Part shown: positions 9,367 through 18,475 of the stretch, in pieces
Position numbering within the stretch: position 1 is the stretch's first letter
Layout of the letters: every line of letters begins with the position of its first letter
Assembly (NCBI GenBank): GCA_030430025.1
Contig: JAUIGR010000017.1
Coordinates: 1-56,008, forward strand
Origin: Gammaproteobacteria bacterium
GTDB taxonomy: Bacteria; Pseudomonadota; Gammaproteobacteria; Xanthomonadales; Marinicellaceae
Direction: 5' to 3'
DNA: 56,008 nucleotides
Program-made: the position numbers and the translations under genes
The notes under the pieces: model-generated
Database searches by the model: none
The model's input: only the letters and a program-made list of their open reading frames with translations
What the model was told of the DNA's origin: nothing

Positions 9367-9396
9367 AGCCTGTACAGGATCGCTCCCATACAGGCT
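9367..9396 (-). terminator. Intrinsic terminator of beta-helix gene
   Basis: AGCCTGTA / TACAGGCT inverted repeat with a 14-base loop. On the minus strand it is followed by TTTATTGG. It lies 33 bases beyond the stop codon at 9430. Confidence 0.75.
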
Positions 9397-9429
9397 CCAT
9401 CTCTAAAACCGAGAAGGTGTTGCTAAAAG

Positions 9430-11334
9430 TTATTGTTGAAACCCATCGTAAAAAATAATGTCATTACCACGAGTTTCGTCTGCTCCTATATCAGATCTAT
9501 AGTTAGGAGAATTATTTTTATTGATAACAAAAGGATCATCCCAACCAAAGCTTTCAGCATCAATGTCTTTATGTGTTACACCTTCATTGATACAACGGTC
9601 AATGGCAGGTGAAACAGCCGCATCAAGGTGGTAGTCACCCTCAATCCGATTCACAAACATGGGGTCATCGACATTGACTTCACCAAAATTAAAAATACTT
9701 TGGTTATTAAGCGATCCTGTTTCATGAACCATTAAACAAGAAATGGCTGTACCCGTGTCAGGTAAATCACTGTTGATCACTTTAATGTTAGCATTTGACT
9801 CTTGAATGATTGAGTTTTTAATATTCATAACACTGGAGTTACTGTGGGTTACATCAAAAACAGACTGAGTTGTGTTATTATCAACAAAAGTATTATTGAT
9901 TACATCAATAGTGCCATCAAATATACCACCCGCAGAGAACACGGCATTATCAGCATAGGCACCACCATTATTGCCATTGTGGGCAAAGACAGAACCGACA
10001 ACCATTGTATCACTCATTGCTGTATTGATTGCCGTTCCATTGTCTGCTCTGTTACCTTCAAAATAACTCGAATAAATTTCAGCAGTACTTGCTACAATTG
10101 ATATAGCACCACCTTCTGTTTTTGCCCGATTATTGCGGAACAAGTTACATTTTTCAGTATTCCAGCAAGCCTTTGACAGTCTACCTGTTTCCAAAAAAGC
10201 ACCTGATTGAACAGCTATCCCGGCCCCACTGCTGGAAACATTCAGCAGATCATTATTTTCCACTAAACCAGAATGTAATAAAATTTTGGTCGAATCATCT
10301 AATGCACTAATGCCCCCACCCTTAGAGCCGGCAATATTGTCATTTATATTTAAAGGCTCGCTATTACTACCTATACAAACGTTATTGATACAAAACTGGT
10401 AACCAATCAAGTTGACAAATGATCCTTTATTCGCATGAACACCACCACCTCTATTGGTTGCTGTATTGAAAGCTATACCCCTAAGGTCATTAACGGTATC
10501 ACTATTTTGAGTACCTGAATAAAGAGCAAAAGAACAGTCAGTAGTTATATATAAACCACCTCCATTACCTGAACCAGGAACATTCTCATCATCATCGGCT
10601 GTATTGGAGTTAATACCACTGTTACCATACATCAATATAGATGACTCTATCCCAGAACAATATATACCACCGCCATCAGTGGCAGAATTCTGATAAATAA
10701 GAGTGTCTCGGAGAATGAAATCTGTGTCGGTATTAGGACTGTTTCCTTGAGCGGCTATACCACCCCCATAAGACGAGTGGTTATTGTAAATATTAACTTG
10801 ATCGAGCGAAATCAATGCATCAGCATCTAAAGTGGAAATGCCACCACCCGAAAGGAAATTGGTACCAGTACCACCGGTTAAATTCAATTGTTCTAAGACA
10901 ACATTATGACGCTGGTCATGTCCAGTAATGGCTATAACAGGCTCACTCGCATTAGCAACACCAATAATGGTCGCTTTATCTGAATTTTGGATATCATTAT
11001 TTGCATCAGCACAACTGCTGTAACCTCCACGCAAGCTGATACTAATGTCATTCAAATAAATATTCTCATTGTAATTTTTATTGCTTGCAATGCGAACCTC
11101 ATCTACACCTGAGTTTATAGCATCTTGTATGTTATCAAAATCACAGTTATCAGCCCCTACAGTGGCAAAGGAAAGCATTTCTTTGTTACTATTTTGGTTT
11201 AACGACTGTATAAGTTCAATGTGTTCTAATGCAAGTGATTCTACATCCAAATACTTTTGCTTTGAAGTTTGTGTTGTTGCTGATGTACTGCCTATAAAAA
11301 ACAGTGACGCAACCGTAAGTGTTTTTAGTTTCAT
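9430..11334 (-). CDS. Secreted right-handed beta-helix protein with IFxxGF tail
   Basis: 634 residues with a signal peptide (about 1-19) and an N-terminal spacer. A long array of beta-helix rungs follows, with repeating GGGI/GGGV/GGAI turns (LSGGGISTLD, YGGGIAAQG, DGGGIYCSG, GSGNGGGLY, RGGGVHANK, KGGGISALD, EGGAISIVA). This is the Pmp/right-handed parallel beta-helix pattern of surface or extracellular proteins. It ends in DIIFYDGFQQ, a variant of the tail found on three other exported proteins in the window. The beta-helix suggests carbohydrate or surface binding; no catalytic residues are recognised. It is transcribed alone with its own terminator. Confidence 0.85.
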   Translation of the reverse strand: MKLKTLTVASLFFIGSTSATTQTSKQKYLDVESLALEHIELIQSLNQNSNKEMLSFATVGADNCDFDNIQDAINSGVDEVRIASNKNYNENIYLNDISISLRGGYSSCADANNDIQNSDKATIIGVANASEPVIAITGHDQRHNVVLEQLNLTGGTGTNFLSGGGISTLDADALISLDQVNIYNNHSSYGGGIAAQGNSPNTDTDFILRDTLIYQNSATDGGGIYCSGIESSILMYGNSGINSNTADDDENVPGSGNGGGLYITTDCSFALYSGTQNSDTVNDLRGIAFNTATNRGGGVHANKGSFVNLIGYQFCINNVCIGSNSEPLNINDNIAGSKGGGISALDDSTKILLHSGLVENNDLLNVSSSGAGIAVQSGAFLETGRLSKACWNTEKCNLFRNNRAKTEGGAISIVASTAEIYSSYFEGNRADNGTAINTAMSDTMVVGSVFAHNGNNGGAYADNAVFSAGGIFDGTIDVINNTFVDNNTTQSVFDVTHSNSSVMNIKNSIIQESNANIKVINSDLPDTGTAISCLMVHETGSLNNQSIFNFGEVNVDDPMFVNRIEGDYHLDAAVSPAIDRCINEGVTHKDIDAESFGWDDPFVINKNNSPNYRSDIGADETRGNDIIFYDGFQQ

Positions 11335-11452
11335 GGTAAACCTCTATAATTAAATCTCAATCATTCATTACGTATGGAGACTGCGAAATGGACCAAATAT
11401 TTTTGTCTGAACGGCTGGTTATGAAGATATTCAGGATTTTTTAGGACGATTA

Positions 11453-13315
11453 TTAACCTTTTTGGAACTGGTTCTTACCTTTGTTTTTGGCTTGATACAA
11501 AGCTTGATCGGCTCGCTTCATAAGCTCTGCTAATGTGTGATCACCGTGTGGATCTGACAATGCCAAACCTAAACTGACCGTTTGTGTAATTGTTTTGCCA
11601 TCTGTTTGTGTTGGTGACTCAGCAATCGCCTTTCTTACCTTTTCAGAAAAAAAGCACAACTCATTTTCATTACAATTTGGAATCAACAACAAAAACTCTT
11701 CTCCTCCGATACGACCCAACTTAAACTGAGAATCTATTGTCGATCGAGCGATACTTGCAACCTGCTTGATAACAGCATCTCCTACTATATGCCCATAATG
11801 GTCATTGACTTGTTTAAAGTCATCGATATCAAAAATAACCAGGCCAAAGGGACTGTTCTGTTTTTTCGACTCTTTCAACAACTGCCTGGCCTGGGACAAT
11901 ATCGTACTCCTGTTAGCCAAACCTGTCATTAAGTCATACCTCGACTTAGTTCGATATGATTTTCGTGATTGATACAAGTGTAAAGTGATCAGGAGCAGTA
12001 TTAAAAAAGCCAAAACAAGTATAGTGCGTGTTAATTTGACAAACTGCTCCTTATTTTTTTCTCTTTCCAACTCTAATTCTTTAATTGCTAACTGATCTTT
12101 TAATACCCGTTGCTGAAATTCACTTAATTCCTGATTGAATGACATTGACAGCGCTATGGTGTTGTTTTTCATAAAAGCTAACTTTTCAGATTGATATTCA
12201 TCATTAATAGACCATAAATTGGCCAGCGCTCGTTGATGATCTCCTTGACTCCATATTAATACGATCTCCAATTGTTTTTTCAACGGATCTTTTAGTGCTG
12301 ATAACAGTTTTGAAGGTATTGATATAGCAAGATCAAGAGGTTTTTCGATACCAGCACGATGTGCGGCTATTAACAACATCGCTTCAGCTTCATCAATAAA
12401 ATTTTGTTCGCTAGTCGTGTCCCGAAGTTTTAAGGCCTGCCTAAAATCATTAACTGCTTGATGAAATTGTTGCCTAGCAAATGCTACTCGTCCTTGGTTA
12501 AAAATAGCAAAAAATTTAAAGTCAGTAAACTCTTTATGTTCATGAGTCAACTGAAATAGCTGCTTGACGTGTGAATCAGCTTTTTGCCAATCTCTTAAAG
12601 CAATGCTTTCACCCACTAAAGCATGTTGCATATTAAACATGTCTTGAGAGTCTCTTTCTTTAGCCCAGCCTTGATACGCTTTTGTCAAATAGTCATAAGC
12701 CTGTTGGTGAAGATAATTGGATCGGTACAAAGCAGCAGTAGCATTGTATACCATTGCTGACTGTTGTGTTGACAGGTTATTATCAATAGCTACTTTTGTG
12801 GCTTCTTTTAGTAAATTTAAGCCTGTTGCCAGTTGTTCAAGACTACTTTCGAAACAAAAAGCATAATGAGTCAGGGAAGATGTTAATGCCAAGGGAAGCT
12901 CAGTTTTCCTTGCTACCGATACTGCCGCTCTGCGATCTTCACAATACTGGCCAGGATCATTCGTCAAAAGGTAATCCATATATGAACGGTCTTGTAAACT
13001 TTGTACCCAATATTCGTTTGGCTGATTATGAGCCTTAAAAATTGCTATACTTTGAGAAAAAGCCTCTTTGGCTGCCAAAATGTCTTTTTCAGTTGTTTCT
13101 CTATATAGTCCCCAAATGTGATAAAAACGACCTTGCTCTATTGGATCCCACTGATTAATAGTTAATGACTGGTCATGAAATAATTGTGCTTTTTGCTGGG
13201 CTGTTTTATTTTCTAACGATTGACTGAATACTTCAAACGATTCAGTCGCAGTAACCATCACTGGAAAATAAATTAAAAAGATCCAAGACCACTTTCTGAT
13301 CACTGTCCACCTCAA
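11453..13315 (-). CDS. TPR-containing membrane diguanylate cyclase (GGDEF)
   Basis: 620 residues with an N-terminal signal or anchor (about 7-23). A periplasmic region of TPR-like helices (about 30-400) and a coiled-coil-like segment (LAIKELELEREKNKEQ) follow. A membrane helix at about 430-448 precedes a C-terminal GGDEF domain (about 459-618) with the active motif GGEEF at 537-541 and FDIDDFKQVND for metal and GTP binding. It should make cyclic di-GMP in response to a periplasmic signal. The RxxD inhibitory site normally five residues before GGEEF appears absent (SQFK in that place), so product inhibition may be missing. It stands as a single gene. Confidence 0.9.
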   Translation of the reverse strand: MRWTVIRKWSWIFLIYFPVMVTATESFEVFSQSLENKTAQQKAQLFHDQSLTINQWDPIEQGRFYHIWGLYRETTEKDILAAKEAFSQSIAIFKAHNQPNEYWVQSLQDRSYMDYLLTNDPGQYCEDRRAAVSVARKTELPLALTSSLTHYAFCFESSLEQLATGLNLLKEATKVAIDNNLSTQQSAMVYNATAALYRSNYLHQQAYDYLTKAYQGWAKERDSQDMFNMQHALVGESIALRDWQKADSHVKQLFQLTHEHKEFTDFKFFAIFNQGRVAFARQQFHQAVNDFRQALKLRDTTSEQNFIDEAEAMLLIAAHRAGIEKPLDLAISIPSKLLSALKDPLKKQLEIVLIWSQGDHQRALANLWSINDEYQSEKLAFMKNNTIALSMSFNQELSEFQQRVLKDQLAIKELELEREKNKEQFVKLTRTILVLAFLILLLITLHLYQSRKSYRTKSRYDLMTGLANRSTILSQARQLLKESKKQNSPFGLVIFDIDDFKQVNDHYGHIVGDAVIKQVASIARSTIDSQFKLGRIGGEEFLLLIPNCNENELCFFSEKVRKAIAESPTQTDGKTITQTVSLGLALSDPHGDHTLAELMKRADQALYQAKNKGKNQFQKG

Positions 13316-13419
13316 CTGAAATCCCTTCCATTATATAGAAAAATAGTTAAAACAAACAAGAGTGTGTTTATTAAAATCAATAACTTACGCAATTTTATTA
13401 ATATTTTTTATTAAATTTC

Positions 13420-13449
13420 TTGCATTAAAAACACTTCCTATGTTATTGT
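13420..13449 (+). promoter_or_regulatory. Possible sigma-70 promoter of small RNA
   Basis: TTGCAT at 13420-13425 and TATTGT at 13444-13449 with 18 bases between them. A start near 13456 would make a transcript of about 76 bases ending at the terminator 13501-13531. The -10 box is weak. Confidence 0.35.
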
Positions 13450-13455
13450 TTCAAA

Positions 13456-13531
13456 TAATAAATGTGCCCTAACCGATTTTTAATTCGGTTATACCTCTTG
13501 ATCCCAAATCTACCAGTTTGGGATTTTTTTT
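13456..13531 (+). ncRNA. Candidate small RNA with intrinsic terminator
   Basis: On the plus strand, between two minus-strand genes, a hairpin AACCGA/TCGGTT (13471-13490) is followed by a classic intrinsic terminator: ATCCCAAA at 13501-13508, TTTGGGAT at 13517-13524 and eight T. No plus-strand gene precedes it, and the T run is on the plus strand only, so it does not serve the leftward gene ending at 13560. No open reading frame of note lies in it. Target and function are unknown. Confidence 0.45.
13501..13531 (+). terminator. Orphan intrinsic terminator
   Basis: 8-bp stem ATCCCAAA/TTTGGGAT, 8-base loop, then T at 13524-13531. It is oriented against both neighbouring genes. Confidence 0.8.
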
Positions 13532-13559
13532 ATCTGAAAAATACCTACAAGCTTATGAT

Positions 13560-14369
13560 TCACTTGTTAGAAACATATAAGACAGGGTGACTTGGTACTA
13601 CGCTCAAGCACCATTTAGGGGTTTGTAAATTAAGTAAATAGTAACCGTCTGATATCTCATCAGGAACATAGATCATTTCTGTAATGGTTTTATTAGTGTG
13701 TTGATCCGCTGTTAGTTGATGACTTTCGGAGTTGATACCCCAAAAAATTCGGTGATTACTTAATAAACCATCATCATGAAATTTATCAACGGATGGAAAG
13801 TCCACTAACAAATGTTTCAATGTAGCTTGTTTTGTTATCCATTGCATTGCTTGATGAGTAAAAAAAGGAGGTTCTAGATCTTGACCATAAATCCAAAACC
13901 GTTTTTCTATGTTATTAGGTTTTGTCCGGATAATCAGTGCTTTAACTTCTTTGTGTAAATTAATTAACACTTCTGTAAGACTTTTTTTACTAATAACCTG
14001 GTCCGACTCTTTTAGTGTTGGTTTGTAATTTTCCCGGTTGTCTTTGGGGCTATGCGGCTGAAGAGTAATCAGTTGTGCTAACATCAGCGGTTGTCCAATG
14101 GCTTCATGGGGCATGATCAGCTCATTAACCACATGTGATATGCTTTCTGTGTGCGTGCCATTGCAGTGTGGGTTGAGATAAATTTCCGGTGCGTTACAAG
14201 AGCCTCCTTGCCGAGTATCACCTATAAAATCACCCGAACGCATGGGTTGAGCATGTGCTCTTTGTGCTCCAAAGTGGTTGGGTTGTTGACCATCAAAATT
14301 TAAAGTAATGCCAATTGATAAAGGCGGTTGTTCAAGATTAAAAATTCGGCCTGCCGCTCTAATCTTCAT
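13560..14369 (-). CDS. Cyclase-family metal hydrolase (kynurenine formamidase-like)
   Basis: 269 residues containing HCNGTHTES, the HxGTHxD-type metal site of the cyclase/arylformamidase (KynB-like) family. The central Asp is replaced by Glu, as in some members. It is the last gene of an operon whose other products fit 3-hydroxyanthranilate breakdown, overlapping the ACMS decarboxylase gene by ATGA. A formamidase opening N-formylkynurenine is the simplest guess. Hydrolysis of another amide or lactone in the same route is equally possible. It is longer than typical KynB (about 210 residues), so the exact reaction is open. Confidence 0.7.
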   Translation of the reverse strand: MKIRAAGRIFNLEQPPLSIGITLNFDGQQPNHFGAQRAHAQPMRSGDFIGDTRQGGSCNAPEIYLNPHCNGTHTESISHVVNELIMPHEAIGQPLMLAQLITLQPHSPKDNRENYKPTLKESDQVISKKSLTEVLINLHKEVKALIIRTKPNNIEKRFWIYGQDLEPPFFTHQAMQWITKQATLKHLLVDFPSVDKFHDDGLLSNHRIFWGINSESHQLTADQHTNKTITEMIYVPDEISDGYYLLNLQTPKWCLSVVPSHPVLYVSNK

Positions 14370-15385
14370 GACGACTGAAATCGATCAGCACTCAAGTTTA
14401 ACCATTCAAGGGCTGTTCCTGACAACATCCTTGTCTTCACTTCATCACTGAATGGCATCGACTCTATCAAACGACCAGGCTGTAACTCACCTAATGGGAA
14501 AGGATAGTCTGTGCCCAGCGCCAAACGCTCAGGACCCATCAAATCAACAAGAAATCGAAGCATAGCCGGGTCATGAACCAATGTATCTAAGTACATTCGT
14601 TTTAGATATTTTCTCGGGTTGTGAGGATTATCGACAGCAACCAAATCTGGCCTGACCTCAAAGCCATGTTCAATACGACCTATGCTGGCAGGAAACCCTC
14701 CTCCCCCATGAGCAAAAGCTATCCGCAAACTGGGTAAACGCTCTAGCACACCACCAAATATCAAAGAACAAATGGCCAAAGATGTTTCTGCTGGCATACC
14801 AACCAACCAAGGCAGCCAATACTTCTCCATTTGCTTTTTACCTAACATATCCCATGGATGAACAAAAACAGCTGCTCCTAAATCCTGAGCCGCTTCAAAA
14901 ATGGGAAACAAAGCAGGCTCATTGAGATTCCAATCATTAATGTGAGATCCAATCTGCACACCAACCAATCCGAGCTCTTTAACACAACGCTCCAACTCCA
15001 TGATAGCTAACTCAGGTGCTTGCATAGGCAGTGTACCTAAACCAACAAAACGATTAGGATTGATGGCAACTTTTTCTGCTAAATCATTATTCAAGAACTG
15101 AGCCAAGTCATGAGTATCACGCGGTTTTGCCCAATAACAAAACATCACTGGTACTGTTGACAGCACTTGAACATGGACACCGTGCAGGTCACATTCGGAC
15201 AACCGCACATGGGGATCCCAACAATTAGATTCGATATCACGAAAACGTTGACCATCCTGCATCATCCGCGCGCATCCACAACCCGTATGTTCTAGCTGAA
15301 CAAAACCACCATAACCATACTTTTCTCGTAAATCAGGCCAGTTTTGGGGCAAAATGTGAGTATGGATGTCTATTTTCAGCATCAC
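14366..15385 (-). CDS. Aminocarboxymuconate-semialdehyde decarboxylase (amidohydrolase)
   Basis: 339 residues of the ACMSD family in the amidohydrolase superfamily. The N-terminal DIHTHILP gives the HxH zinc ligands, FVHPWDMLG a further His, and LGTDYPFP the catalytic Asp. It decarboxylates 2-amino-3-carboxymuconate semialdehyde, formed by 3-hydroxyanthranilate dioxygenase, to 2-aminomuconate semialdehyde. The dioxygenase gene lies directly upstream. GTG at 15385 (overlapping the dioxygenase stop as GTGA) and ATG at 15382 are both possible starts. The name nbaD is used for the homologue of nitrobenzoate degraders. Confidence 0.92.
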   Translation of the reverse strand: MMLKIDIHTHILPQNWPDLREKYGYGGFVQLEHTGCGCARMMQDGQRFRDIESNCWDPHVRLSECDLHGVHVQVLSTVPVMFCYWAKPRDTHDLAQFLNNDLAEKVAINPNRFVGLGTLPMQAPELAIMELERCVKELGLVGVQIGSHINDWNLNEPALFPIFEAAQDLGAAVFVHPWDMLGKKQMEKYWLPWLVGMPAETSLAICSLIFGGVLERLPSLRIAFAHGGGGFPASIGRIEHGFEVRPDLVAVDNPHNPRKYLKRMYLDTLVHDPAMLRFLVDLMGPERLALGTDYPFPLGELQPGRLIESMPFSDEVKTRMLSGTALEWLNLSADRFQSS

Positions 15386-15909
15386 AATTCTAACTGATTG
15401 CTATCTGGCATCACCGTGCCGCACATATCACAGGTACGTAAAGACTGATCAGCAAAAAAACGATCAAATACAGGTAAAAAGTCCTTTTCTATGCTATTTA
15501 GAACAAAATATTCTTCATATAACTTGTGATTACAATTTTCACAGTACCAAATCAGTCCATCTTTTTCACCTGGCATGCGTTGACGCTCGACTACTAACCC
15601 TATGGAATCAGCGTAACGTACAGGAGAGTGCGGCATTCGTGCCGGTAATAAAAAAACCTCTCCTTGTTTGATTGGGTAATCAACAACTTTACCATCCTGT
15701 TGGGTTTTAAGTAACATTTGTCCTTCAAGCTGATAGAAAAACTCTGGTCCCTCATCATAGTGATAATCCCTACGGCCATTAGGGCCCCCAACAACCATAA
15801 CTATGAACTCATCACTTTCAAAAACTTGTTTATTACAAACTGGCGGTTTTAATAATTCCCTGTGATCATCTATCCATTGCTGAAAATTGAATGGAGCTAT
15901 TGGTTTCAC
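15382..15909 (-). CDS. nbaC: 3-hydroxyanthranilate 3,4-dioxygenase
   Basis: 175 residues from a GTG start at 15909. This start overlaps the previous stop as GTGA and has GGAGG just upstream; a longer start at 15936 would add nine unrelated residues. It is a cupin iron dioxygenase: His50, Glu56 (HYDEGPE) and His94 (MPHSP) are the iron ligands, with Arg46/47 before them. The four cysteines of the bacterial rubredoxin-like second metal site are present (CENC, CDMC). It cleaves 3-hydroxyanthranilate to aminocarboxymuconate semialdehyde, the substrate of the next gene. Called nbaC or haaO in different species. Confidence 0.93.
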   Translation of the reverse strand: MKPIAPFNFQQWIDDHRELLKPPVCNKQVFESDEFIVMVVGGPNGRRDYHYDEGPEFFYQLEGQMLLKTQQDGKVVDYPIKQGEVFLLPARMPHSPVRYADSIGLVVERQRMPGEKDGLIWYCENCNHKLYEEYFVLNSIEKDFLPVFDRFFADQSLRTCDMCGTVMPDSNQLEL

Positions 15910-16328
15910 GAGACCTCCGGCATCACAGCGATGCATTTGAGTTCAATGGCTATAGGGGTAGGCAAGGCGTTGACTTCTACCGTCGTTCGACAGGGTTGAT
16001 TTTCAGCGAAGTATTTTGCATATTCTTGATTGTAAATATCAAAATCATCTTCCATATTGGTTAAGAATACCGTTACATCCACCAGATCATTCCAACCGCA
16101 ACCCGATGCCTCCAAAACAGCCTTAACATTATTGAACACACTGCGACATTGCGTTTGAATGCAGTATTCCAGAACCTCTCCGCTTTCCCCTAAGGTGACT
16201 CCAGGAATGTCCTGGTTCCCTTGAGTCCTTGGTCCGACACCCGATAAAAATAACAGATTACCTACTTGTCGAGCATGTGGATACAGACCTACTGGCTCTG
16301 GTGCTTGGTCTGCCATGATTTTTTTCAT
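15906..16328 (-). CDS. RidA-family protein, probable 2-aminomuconate deaminase
   Basis: 140 residues of the RidA/YjgF family ([17 protein letters not shown] at the start, [10 protein letters not shown] with the conserved Arg near the end). In 3-hydroxyanthranilate and 2-nitrobenzoate clusters the RidA-like member is 2-aminomuconate deaminase, releasing ammonia to give 4-oxalocrotonate. That assignment rests on operon context here. It is the first gene of a four-gene leftward operon; GGAG precedes the ATG at 16328. The semialdehyde dehydrogenase needed between decarboxylase and deaminase is not in the window. Confidence 0.85.
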   Translation of the reverse strand: MKKIMADQAPEPVGLYPHARQVGNLLFLSGVGPRTQGNQDIPGVTLGESGEVLEYCIQTQCRSVFNNVKAVLEASGCGWNDLVDVTVFLTNMEDDFDIYNQEYAKYFAENQPCRTTVEVNALPTPIAIELKCIAVMPEVS

Positions 16329-16413
16329 ATTTTCTCCGGTTTTTGGTTATTACTGGACAAGATTGGCGTTGTACTTGAAAATAGTTGGCTTTCACAATTT
16401 TATAAAATCGCCA

Positions 16414-16821
16414 ATGTTATTAGGTTATATCACTGTAGGCACCAACGATTTGGCTGCTGCAACAAAATTTTACGACAAACTCTTCGCCAAAATCAATGTA
16501 GGTAGAATTATGCCTGAACTCGAAGAACAAGGTTTCATCGTCTGGGCCAAAGATATGGAGTCCACTGGTTTTTGTGTTACCAGACCCTACAACGGAGAAA
16601 AAGCGACTGCCGGTAATGGTCAAATGTCGGCTATAACTGCTGAATCTACAGAGAATGTCAAGGCATTACATGCCCTGGCTTTAGAGATGGGTGGTCAATG
16701 CGAAGGACAACCTGGCCATCGTGGCAATGGGTTTTACGCAGCTTATTTCAGGGATCTAGACGGCAACAAACTGAACGCTTATACCCTGATTGATAATAAT
16801 CATCCGGAATACAACTCTTAA
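16414..16821 (+). CDS. VOC (glyoxalase/dioxygenase fold) protein
   Basis: 135 residues from ATG at 16414; the in-frame ORF begins at 16315 but the extra residues are not family-like. It starts LGYITVGTNDLAAATKFYDKL and ends YFRDLDGNKLNAY, the classic beginning and end of the vicinal oxygen chelate fold. The first metal His found in many members is replaced (YITVGTNDL), as in many family members annotated only as VOC proteins. Transcribed divergently from the 3-hydroxyanthranilate operon. The substrate is unknown. Confidence 0.85.
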   Translation: MLLGYITVGTNDLAAATKFYDKLFAKINVGRIMPELEEQGFIVWAKDMESTGFCVTRPYNGEKATAGNGQMSAITAESTENVKALHALALEMGGQCEGQPGHRGNGFYAAYFRDLDGNKLNAYTLIDNNHPEYNS

Positions 16822-16918
16822 AAAAACATAAACTCAGTGCGTGTTGTCAAAGAAATAGCACCGGACCACTATTTTTAAAGCAACTGGTTAACCAGGTTTA
16901 TAGAAAACGGTTCAAAAA

Positions 16919-16937
16919 AAGCCCCTTAAAGGGGCTT
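16919..16937 (-). terminator. Intrinsic terminator of beta-propeller gene
   Basis: AAGCCCC/GGGGCTT stem at 16919-16937. On the minus strand it is followed by a run of seven T (A at 16914-16920 on the plus strand). It lies about 20 bases after the stop codon at 16958. Confidence 0.85.
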
Positions 16938-16957
16938 CTTCCTTAGTTGAGATGAAG

Positions 16958-18346
16958 TTACTTTATACCTCTTTTCTTCTTGATTTCTTCTATTCTTTTT
17001 TGAGACTCTAAATGCTCAGCCAGCTTATATTTGGCATCAGCTTTAATGACTTTTAATGGCTCCCACTCAAGGTCTTTTTGTAAATTACCAGCCATATCCA
17101 TTTTGTCCCACTGAGAGTTGGCAATGTAATAGACATCATTTTGGTTAACATCTAATTGACCGACATTTGAGGCATCTGGTTGAGCACTTTCCAAAGGAAC
17201 AGCTCCCTGATAAAAAATATCATTATTTAACAAAATACGCATGACTCTAGCTGGGGAAGTTTTACTTTGCATTGCAATTAAATCACCATCTTCATAAACC
17301 AAATCATTGATACCAGCAAGAAATGCTGCTTCTGGATTGATTAATATTTTTACCTGCTTATCCTCCGCATTAACAACAAAAATGCCTTGATCGTAATCTG
17401 ACAGATAAATATACGAACCATCCTCATTGCTGGTTATCGCCTTGATCGCACCCAGTTGAGGAGTTTTTATAAATGAGCTTGGTTTGTTTTGCCCTTTTTT
17501 CAATTCAAAGATTTCTTTGGTCAAAACATTAAAAAACAATAAATCCCCGGAAGCTGTTAAATGCAAGGCATTGATTAAGTTAGGAGCGTTGACTGAAGAT
17601 AAATCTTTATTCTCTATCCATGATCCATCAATTACATCAAATACTGAAAGTGTGGTTTTTCCTAAGTTATCCGGTGTCACACCATTGAACTGAGGCATAC
17701 TCGCAGTAGCCACCCAAAGCTGGTTATTTTTTGCGTCCAAAACCATATCAACCACACCATAAGTAGCATGTGCTCCCATCTCTGGTTTAATAAAGGACTT
17801 GAACCCTCCTGTAGCATCCAAGGTATATACCTCACCAGAACGCACGCTGCCCATTAAAAAACGATTGTTTTGAGCATCAAAAACAAAACTTTCAAAGAGC
17901 ATCCCCGAGTAATGAGCAGGGATTTCACCAACCACCTCACCTTTACCATATGGTTTGGCGTTATTCGCCATACCATCAACAATATAATTATAAACCTTTG
18001 TATCATTGATGTTGGTGAAAATTTCAGGGTCATCAATGGAATAACTAAAACCAGCATTTTGTAATTTAATCAAAGCGTTATAGGCTTTTGACTTATCACC
18101 ATTCAAAGAATATGCTTTGGCCAATCCATACCAATAACGAGTATCCTGCGGACGCAGTTCAACCAAACGCTCCATGACTGTTAGATACCGTGTATACTCT
18201 TTTTTCTTTAAGGTCCCAGCAGCAACCACTTCCAACTGTTCGGTGACATTGGTGTTTTTGATACCATCTACAAATTCTTTTTCACTGACCTCGGCCACAC
18301 TTGCTTGACTCAACATCAAAAGTAAAATCAAAAGGTTCTTTTTCAT
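16958..18346 (-). CDS. Exported beta-propeller protein with TPR-like N-terminus
   Basis: 462 residues from ATG at 18346, chosen because AGGAAA precedes it; a longer start at 18364 lacks that. Signal peptide at about 1-18 (NLLILLLMLSQASVA). A TPR-like part follows (about 40-100, RPQDTRYWYGLAKAYSLNGD). Then comes a propeller-like region with repeated blade motifs (FDAQNNRFLMGSVRSGEVYTL, LDAKNNQLWVATAS), resembling SMP-30/gluconolactonase-like or YncE-type domains. Probably a periplasmic binding or hydrolytic protein of unknown substrate. Single gene with its own terminator. Confidence 0.8.
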   Translation of the reverse strand: MKKNLLILLLMLSQASVAEVSEKEFVDGIKNTNVTEQLEVVAAGTLKKKEYTRYLTVMERLVELRPQDTRYWYGLAKAYSLNGDKSKAYNALIKLQNAGFSYSIDDPEIFTNINDTKVYNYIVDGMANNAKPYGKGEVVGEIPAHYSGMLFESFVFDAQNNRFLMGSVRSGEVYTLDATGGFKSFIKPEMGAHATYGVVDMVLDAKNNQLWVATASMPQFNGVTPDNLGKTTLSVFDVIDGSWIENKDLSSVNAPNLINALHLTASGDLLFFNVLTKEIFELKKGQNKPSSFIKTPQLGAIKAITSNEDGSYIYLSDYDQGIFVVNAEDKQVKILINPEAAFLAGINDLVYEDGDLIAMQSKTSPARVMRILLNNDIFYQGAVPLESAQPDASNVGQLDVNQNDVYYIANSQWDKMDMAGNLQKDLEWEPLKVIKADAKYKLAEHLESQKRIEEIKKKRGIK

Positions 18347-18475
18347 TTTATTTCCTATAATCATTTCGTTCGGTCTCAGACCACAATCATGGTCATCGGT
18401 TCAAAAAACGATGTGATTTTATCAGAAGTACTAACCAATACTGATAGAATAGGTCATTTTTTGCATTGGTAACTC

